Part shown: piece after piece, positions 6,363 through 8,508 of the stretch | Numbering within the stretch: the stretch's first letter is position 1 | Layout of the letters: each line of letters begins with the position of its first letter | Source of the DNA: Treponema sp. | Lineage (GTDB): Bacteria; Spirochaetota; Spirochaetia; Treponematales; Breznakiellaceae | Assembly: GCA_031280065.1 (NCBI GenBank) | Contig: JAITHH010000041.1 | Coordinates: 1 to 8,508, forward strand | Direction of reading: 5' to 3' | DNA: 8,508 nt | The notes under the pieces: generated by a model | Databases searched by the model: none | Told to the model about the DNA's origin: nothing | What the model saw: only the letters and a program-made list of their open reading frames with translations | Program-made: the position numbers and the translations under genes

Positions 6363-6486
6363 GCGGGGGGAGTAATGCGGTGTGGCGGGCGACTGGGCCG
6401 CGCACTCAGGCTAAAGCCTTCGCGCACGTGTGCTAATTATGGGGTATTATGCCCTGGTGGGCGCATTTACGTGGCAGGGGCGTTGC

Positions 6487-6501
6487 GGGGGCGGCGCCCC
6501 C
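6487..6501. repeat. G-rich hairpin related to the 494-540 element
   Basis: GGGGGC (6487-6492) pairs exactly with GCCCCC (6496-6501) around GGC, followed by CTTTAATCTTCTTAAG, which is only weakly T-rich. The arms resemble the first hairpin at 494-512. It lies upstream of a gene rather than after one, so a repeat is a better reading than a terminator. Confidence 0.4.
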
Positions 6502-6565
6502 CTTTAATCTTCTTAAGTTGTTGACCGTGAGCCCTGGGCTCCCCGCATCCCGGCGCCCTTCCCCC

Positions 6566-6594
6566 TGGATCGATCTTCCGCTTCCCTGTATAAT
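6566..6594 (+). promoter_or_regulatory. Promoter for the LapA-domain/SPOR gene pair
   Basis: A perfect TATAAT (6589-6594) is followed by a short leader to ATG 6629, with AAGGAG at 6618-6623. The -35 position at 17-bp spacing reads TGGATC (6566-6571), a weak match. The palindrome TTGATT-A-AATCAA (6604-6616) sits just at or after the expected start of transcription, where a repressor could bind. Confidence 0.4.
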
Positions 6595-6628
6595 TAAAGC
6601 GTATTGATTAAATCAAGAAGGAGCGCCT

Positions 6629-6952
6629 ATGCCGTGGCGTTTTTTGGGCTTTATCATTATTGCTGTCTTTTTCCTGGTGTTCATTGGATTCAATCTGGAT
6701 AACCGCTGCAGTATCTCCTTTGGGTTTGCCCAATTGTCCAATGTGCCGGTCTACCTGACTGCCCTTGCCTCCTTTGTGCTGGGGCTGCTCTGCGCCGTGC
6801 CCATCCTTATCACCCTCCGGGTCAAGAAAACCAGGAGCCGCGATAAGAACCTGCCCGCCAAAACCGGGAAAAAACGGGGAAAGAAAGGGGAACGAGAGGA
6901 AAATCTGGAAGAATCCCCCTTTGCCAACAACGGCGCCTATGGGATCGACTAG
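6629..6952 (+). CDS. LapA-domain (DUF1049) inner-membrane protein
   Basis: This 107-residue protein has two transmembrane helices (about 5-22 and 41-63) separated by a short loop with the family-like FNLDNRCSISFGF segment. A long, highly basic and probably cytoplasmic tail (64-90, many KK/KR) follows. The layout and the VPVYLTALASFVLGLLCAVP stretch fit the LapA/DUF1049 family, whose best-known member helps control lipopolysaccharide assembly in gamma-proteobacteria. Treponemes generally lack classical lipopolysaccharide, so if the host is one the role here is more likely general envelope homeostasis; that is inference. AAGGAG (6618-6623) five bases before ATG fixes the start. The last 14 bases overlap the start of the SPOR-domain gene, so the two form an operon. 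Full-length LapA homologues elsewhere usually pair with the TPR protein LapB, an interesting parallel to the next gene. Confidence 0.75.
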   Translation: MPWRFLGFIIIAVFFLVFIGFNLDNRCSISFGFAQLSNVPVYLTALASFVLGLLCAVPILITLRVKKTRSRDKNLPAKTGKKRGKKGEREENLEESPFANNGAYGID

Positions 6953-7934
6953 CAGTTTGCTGCGCTTCGCGCTCAAAACTGTAAAAAATCTCCTGACAGG
7001 CGGTTTTTTACCCCGCAAACCGCGTGGGGAGCCCATAAACCTGCAAGCGCAACAGGCTCCCCGGCGGTTTTCCCGGTTCATATCTCTTGCGCTCTTTATT
7101 CTCCTGGCAGGCAGGCCCCTGTACAGTCAAAGCGGCCCGGTTTCCTCGGCGGCGGAACTGCAAAGCCTGGAAAGGACCTTGGGAAGTCCCGGACTTACCG
7201 TAACGGAACGGCAACGGGCCCTGGTCTGGCGGGCGCGGCTGTTCAGCCTGGCCGGAAACCTGGAAGACGCCGCCGCGTCGTGGCTGCAAGCGGCATTCGC
7301 TGACCCGGAAAACTGGGATGACGGCTGTTTTTTGGAAGTGGCCCGCTGTTTTATCGCCCTGGGCGAGTTTGAAAAAGCGGAGACCCATATCAAGACCGTC
7401 CTGCTGACCGGCAAGGAAACCCACATCCGGCAGGCCCGGTATCTGGGGGCCTGTGTGGAACTGTTCCGCACGGGGAACACCCGCATCCTGCAAGCCCTTT
7501 TGGAAGACCCCGCCTTTGCGGATAAGATGCCGGCGATCCTCTATACGCTCTGGTATGTTTCCGGCGCGGGGACCTATAGAAACCGGCTCTTGGCTGAGTA
7601 CGCGGGGAGTCCAGAGGCGCGGATTCTCCAGGGCGAGTACGCGGCCCTGCGCCCAAGCGCCCAGTGGTTCCTCTACGCGGGCAGGGAGGGAATCCGCCAG
7701 TCAGAGCCGGTTCCGCTGGCTGTTCCAACGGCGCTGCAAACCGGCCTGTTCGGTTCCGAGGCTAACGCGAGGGCGATGGTTACGCGCCTGCGGATCGCGG
7801 GCTTTACGGGGACTATTACCGTCAAAAACGTGCGGGGCACAACCTACTGGGCGGTAACGGTTCCAGCGGGGCCAGATGCGGAGGAGATGATCCGCCGCCT
7901 CAAGACTGCGGGCTTTGAGTCGTTTATTCCGTAA
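6939..7934 (+). CDS. Signal-anchored helical-repeat protein with C-terminal SPOR domain
   Basis: The predicted product has 331 residues: a basic N-terminal stretch (1-46), one hydrophobic segment (about 47-61, ending GRPLYSQS; signal anchor or cleavable signal), a helical TPR-like middle (about 70-235; for example RALVWRARLFSLAGNLEDAAASWLQAAF and ARCFIALGEFEKAETH as paired helices) and a SPOR domain (about 265-331, from LQTGLFGSEANARAMVTRL through YWAVTVPAG to AGFESFIP). SPOR domains bind denuded peptidoglycan glycans at division sites, so the protein probably works in the periplasm on the cell wall. ATG 6939 overlaps the preceding gene by 14 bp but has no good Shine-Dalgarno. Translational coupling is likely, though TTG 6957 is an alternative. 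The frame is open upstream to 6765 only as a shadow of the LapA-domain gene. The exact function is not recognised. Confidence 0.78.
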   Translation: MGSTSSLLRFALKTVKNLLTGGFLPRKPRGEPINLQAQQAPRRFSRFISLALFILLAGRPLYSQSGPVSSAAELQSLERTLGSPGLTVTERQRALVWRARLFSLAGNLEDAAASWLQAAFADPENWDDGCFLEVARCFIALGEFEKAETHIKTVLLTGKETHIRQARYLGACVELFRTGNTRILQALLEDPAFADKMPAILYTLWYVSGAGTYRNRLLAEYAGSPEARILQGEYAALRPSAQWFLYAGREGIRQSEPVPLAVPTALQTGLFGSEANARAMVTRLRIAGFTGTITVKNVRGTTYWAVTVPAGPDAEEMIRRLKTAGFESFIP

Positions 7935-7935
7935 T

Positions 7936-7972
7936 ACCGTCTGCGGTGAGCACTGCTTGCAGTGAATACCGC
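7936..7972 (+). terminator. Hairpin after the SPOR gene, possible weak terminator
   Basis: GCGGT (7943-7947) pairs with ACCGC (7968-7972), and inside it CACTGC (7951-7956) pairs with GCAGTG (7959-7964), separated by a 3-by-3 internal loop. An alternative ACCG-TCTG-CGGT (7936-7947) competes with the outer stem. The hairpin begins just after the TAA stop but is followed by TTGACATC rather than a T-run, so termination would be inefficient or factor-assisted. Confidence 0.35.
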
Positions 7973-8002
7973 TTGACATCTCCGGGCCCCCAGCGCTACC
8001 CT
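7973..8002 (+). promoter_or_regulatory. Candidate promoter of the rsgA leader
   Basis: TTGACA (7973-7978) is a perfect -35 box. The -10 is poor: TACCCT (7997-8002) at 18-bp spacing matches 3 of 6. Initiation near 8009 would produce a leader of about 168 nt before rsgA that includes the 8-codon ORF at 8049. The -35 box immediately follows the hairpin at 7943-7972. Confidence 0.4.
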
Positions 8003-8048
8003 CACGTTAGTTTGAAAAGTACGATTTCTCTTTATAAGGAGGTATTTT

Positions 8049-8075
8049 ATGATTGCAGCGGCGGTTCTCTGGTAA
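8049..8075 (+). CDS. Putative 8-residue leader peptide (MIAAAVLW) before rsgA
   Basis: A full AAGGAGG Shine-Dalgarno (8036-8042) lies six bases before ATG, as good as any ribosome-binding site in the window. Yet the frame ends after eight codons (Met-Ile-Ala-Ala-Ala-Val-Leu-Trp) at TAA 8073-8075. Nothing downstream in the other frames continues it into a known protein before rsgA. The stop codon lies two bases before the left arm of the terminator-like stem, so a ribosome finishing here would cover that arm. The peptide is probably not functional in itself; the act of translating it may be the signal. It could alternatively be the remnant of a broken gene. Confidence 0.45.
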   Translation: MIAAAVLW

Positions 8076-8077
8076 CA

Positions 8078-8125
8078 CCGCGTATCCGCGGACATTTCAT
8101 TATCAGCCGGATATGCGGTTTTCTC
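8078..8125 (+). terminator. Terminator/attenuator-like stem with competing hairpin in the rsgA leader
   Basis: CCGCGTATCCG (8078-8088) pairs along all 11 positions (one G-T) with CGGATATGCGG (8108-8118) across a 19-nt loop and is followed by TTTTCTC (8119-8125), an intrinsic-terminator layout. A smaller hairpin, CCGCG-TATC-CGCGG (8078-8082 with 8087-8091), uses the same left arm, so the two are mutually exclusive. The short T-run and long loop lower the expected efficiency. Placed between the 8-codon ORF and rsgA, it resembles an attenuator. Confidence 0.45.
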
Positions 8126-8133
8126 ATCACTCA

Positions 8134-8166
8134 ACGCGCAAGCGTACAAACACAAATACTTTTGTG
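8134..8166 (+). promoter_or_regulatory. GNRA-capped hairpin and hairpin touching the rsgA ribosome-binding site
   Basis: ACGC-GCAA-GCGT (8134-8145) is a four-base-pair stem with a GNRA tetraloop. Five bases on, CACAAA (8151-8156) pairs with TTTGTG (8161-8166) around TACT. Its last G (8166) is the first base of the GGAGG that initiates rsgA, so this hairpin could influence ribosome access. Both are short and could be coincidental. Confidence 0.35.
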
Positions 8167-8176
8167 GAGGAATTGC

Positions 8177-8508
8177 ATGTTCGATCTCAAAGACTATGGA
8201 TATATCCAAGCCTCGTACCCGGCGGAAATTCCGGCTGGCCTTATCCCCGGCAGAGTGACGGAAGACCGCCGGGGCCGCTACAAGGTCATCTGTGAGCGCG
8301 GCGAAGTTCCGGCGGTGCTCAAGGGCCGTTTCTATCACCGGGTTGAAGAACGGGAAGCCCTGCCTGTCGTGGGGGACTTCGCGCTTCTCGACTACAACCC
8401 CCTGGGCGATTCGGGCATCGCGGGACTGCTCCCCCGGCGCTCAAAGTTTTCCCGCACCGATTTTTCCGGGCATGGGGCGGCGTATGTCAAGAACATTCAG
8501 GAACAGGT
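8177..8508 (+). CDS. rsgA: Ribosome small-subunit-dependent GTPase A, N-terminal part
   Basis: The frame is open from ATG 8177 to the window edge, giving 110 residues of a protein usually about 300 long. RsgA (YjeQ) checks late 30S subunit maturation and releases assembly factors on GTP hydrolysis. What is visible is the N-terminal OB-fold: GRVTEDRRGRYKV (25-37), AVLKGRF (46-52), PVVGDF (63-68) and the family-typical ISxLLPRxSxFSR-like segment seen here as IAGLLPRRSKFSR (81-93), then VKNIQEQ leading to the GTPase domain. The circularly permuted GTPase motifs and zinc finger lie beyond the window. The start is fixed by GGAGG (8166-8170) six bases upstream. It appears to have its own leader and promoter rather than belonging to the preceding pair. 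Confidence 0.88.
   Translation, partial: MFDLKDYGYIQASYPAEIPAGLIPGRVTEDRRGRYKVICERGEVPAVLKGRFYHRVEEREALPVVGDFALLDYNPLGDSGIAGLLPRRSKFSRTDFSGHGAAYVKNIQEQ

Larger units (their letters stand above)
6003..6628. other. Gene-free, repeat-rich intergenic region (626 bp)
   Basis: This gap lies between two divergently transcribed genes (4098-6002 minus, 6629-6952 plus). I find no credible gene or tRNA. It holds the minus-strand ribosome-binding site and -10 box at the left end, a small hairpin CAAACG-CGC-CGTTTG (6100-6114), the ACCGCAGAT repeat cluster (about 6173-6362), AGGCT-AA-AGCCT (6408-6419), a G-rich hairpin (6487-6501), an inverted copy of a 14-mer also present at 171-184 (6512-6525), and the promoter and ribosome-binding site of the next gene (6566-6628). 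Confidence 0.7.

Noticed and set aside
6003..6628. tRNA or small structured RNA gene in the large gap
   Set aside because: No cloverleaf, no TTCGA/T-arm pattern and no conserved RNA motif that I can recognise; the hairpins are explained by intergenic repeats.
6765..6938. 58-codon N-terminal extension of the SPOR protein
   Set aside because: Lies wholly inside the LapA-domain gene in another frame and lacks a start signal; ATG 6939 at the overlap is more plausible.
8012..8038. Second promoter TTGAAA (8012-8017) with TATAAG (8033-8038)
   Set aside because: The 15-bp spacer is short and the -10 overlaps the Shine-Dalgarno of the 8-codon ORF, so a transcript from it would lack that site.

Overview
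The window looks like chromosomal DNA from an anaerobic, moderately GC-rich bacterium. The gene set is an [FeFe]-hydrogenase end, an arylacetate-CoA-ligase-like enzyme with its ACT partner, bacterial glycogen synthase, a COG2984-type solute-binding protein, a LapA-domain protein and RsgA. Together with an inner-membrane plus periplasmic (SPOR) gene pair, this suggests a diderm, most likely a spirochaete of the Treponema type such as those of the termite gut. That assignment rests on protein resemblance only and is tentative.

Layout. Positions 1-153 (+) are the last 50 codons of an [FeFe]-hydrogenase large-subunit domain. Positions 154-682 are gene-free but structured: a TATAAT box, three evenly spaced TTCAATTG repeats, two tandem G-rich hairpins and an extended -10 promoter. 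A + strand cluster follows: a PaaK-family ligase (683-1984), a double-ACT-domain protein (2070-2486) and glgA (2498-3967, TTG start). The glgA ribosome-binding site overlaps the ACT stop codon. A perfect 16-bp inverted repeat (4012-4046) separates glgA from the convergent gene at 4098-6002 (-), a solute-binding protein made of two near-identical copies of the whole binding domain. The 626-bp gap 6003-6628 holds several copies, in both orientations, of an intergenic repeat with the core ACCGCAGAT. A + strand pair follows: a two-helix LapA-domain membrane protein (6629-6952) overlapping a signal-anchored helical-repeat protein with a C-terminal SPOR domain (6939-7934). The window ends inside rsgA (8177 onward).

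The least conventional stretch is the rsgA leader, 7935-8176. It contains a consensus -35 box, an 8-codon ORF with a perfect AAGGAGG, a terminator-like stem plus TTTT starting two bases after that ORF's stop, a competing smaller hairpin, a GNRA-capped hairpin and a hairpin touching the rsgA Shine-Dalgarno. This is the architecture of a translation-dependent attenuator in front of a ribosome-assembly GTPase. It is a hypothesis from sequence alone.

Functionally the genes fall into separate jobs: H2 metabolism or sensing (left edge), aryl-acid activation with amino-acid sensing (ligase + ACT), glycogen storage (glgA), solute capture (tandem binding protein), envelope upkeep (LapA/SPOR) and 30S maturation (rsgA). 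I see no phage, insertion-sequence, CRISPR, rRNA or tRNA features.
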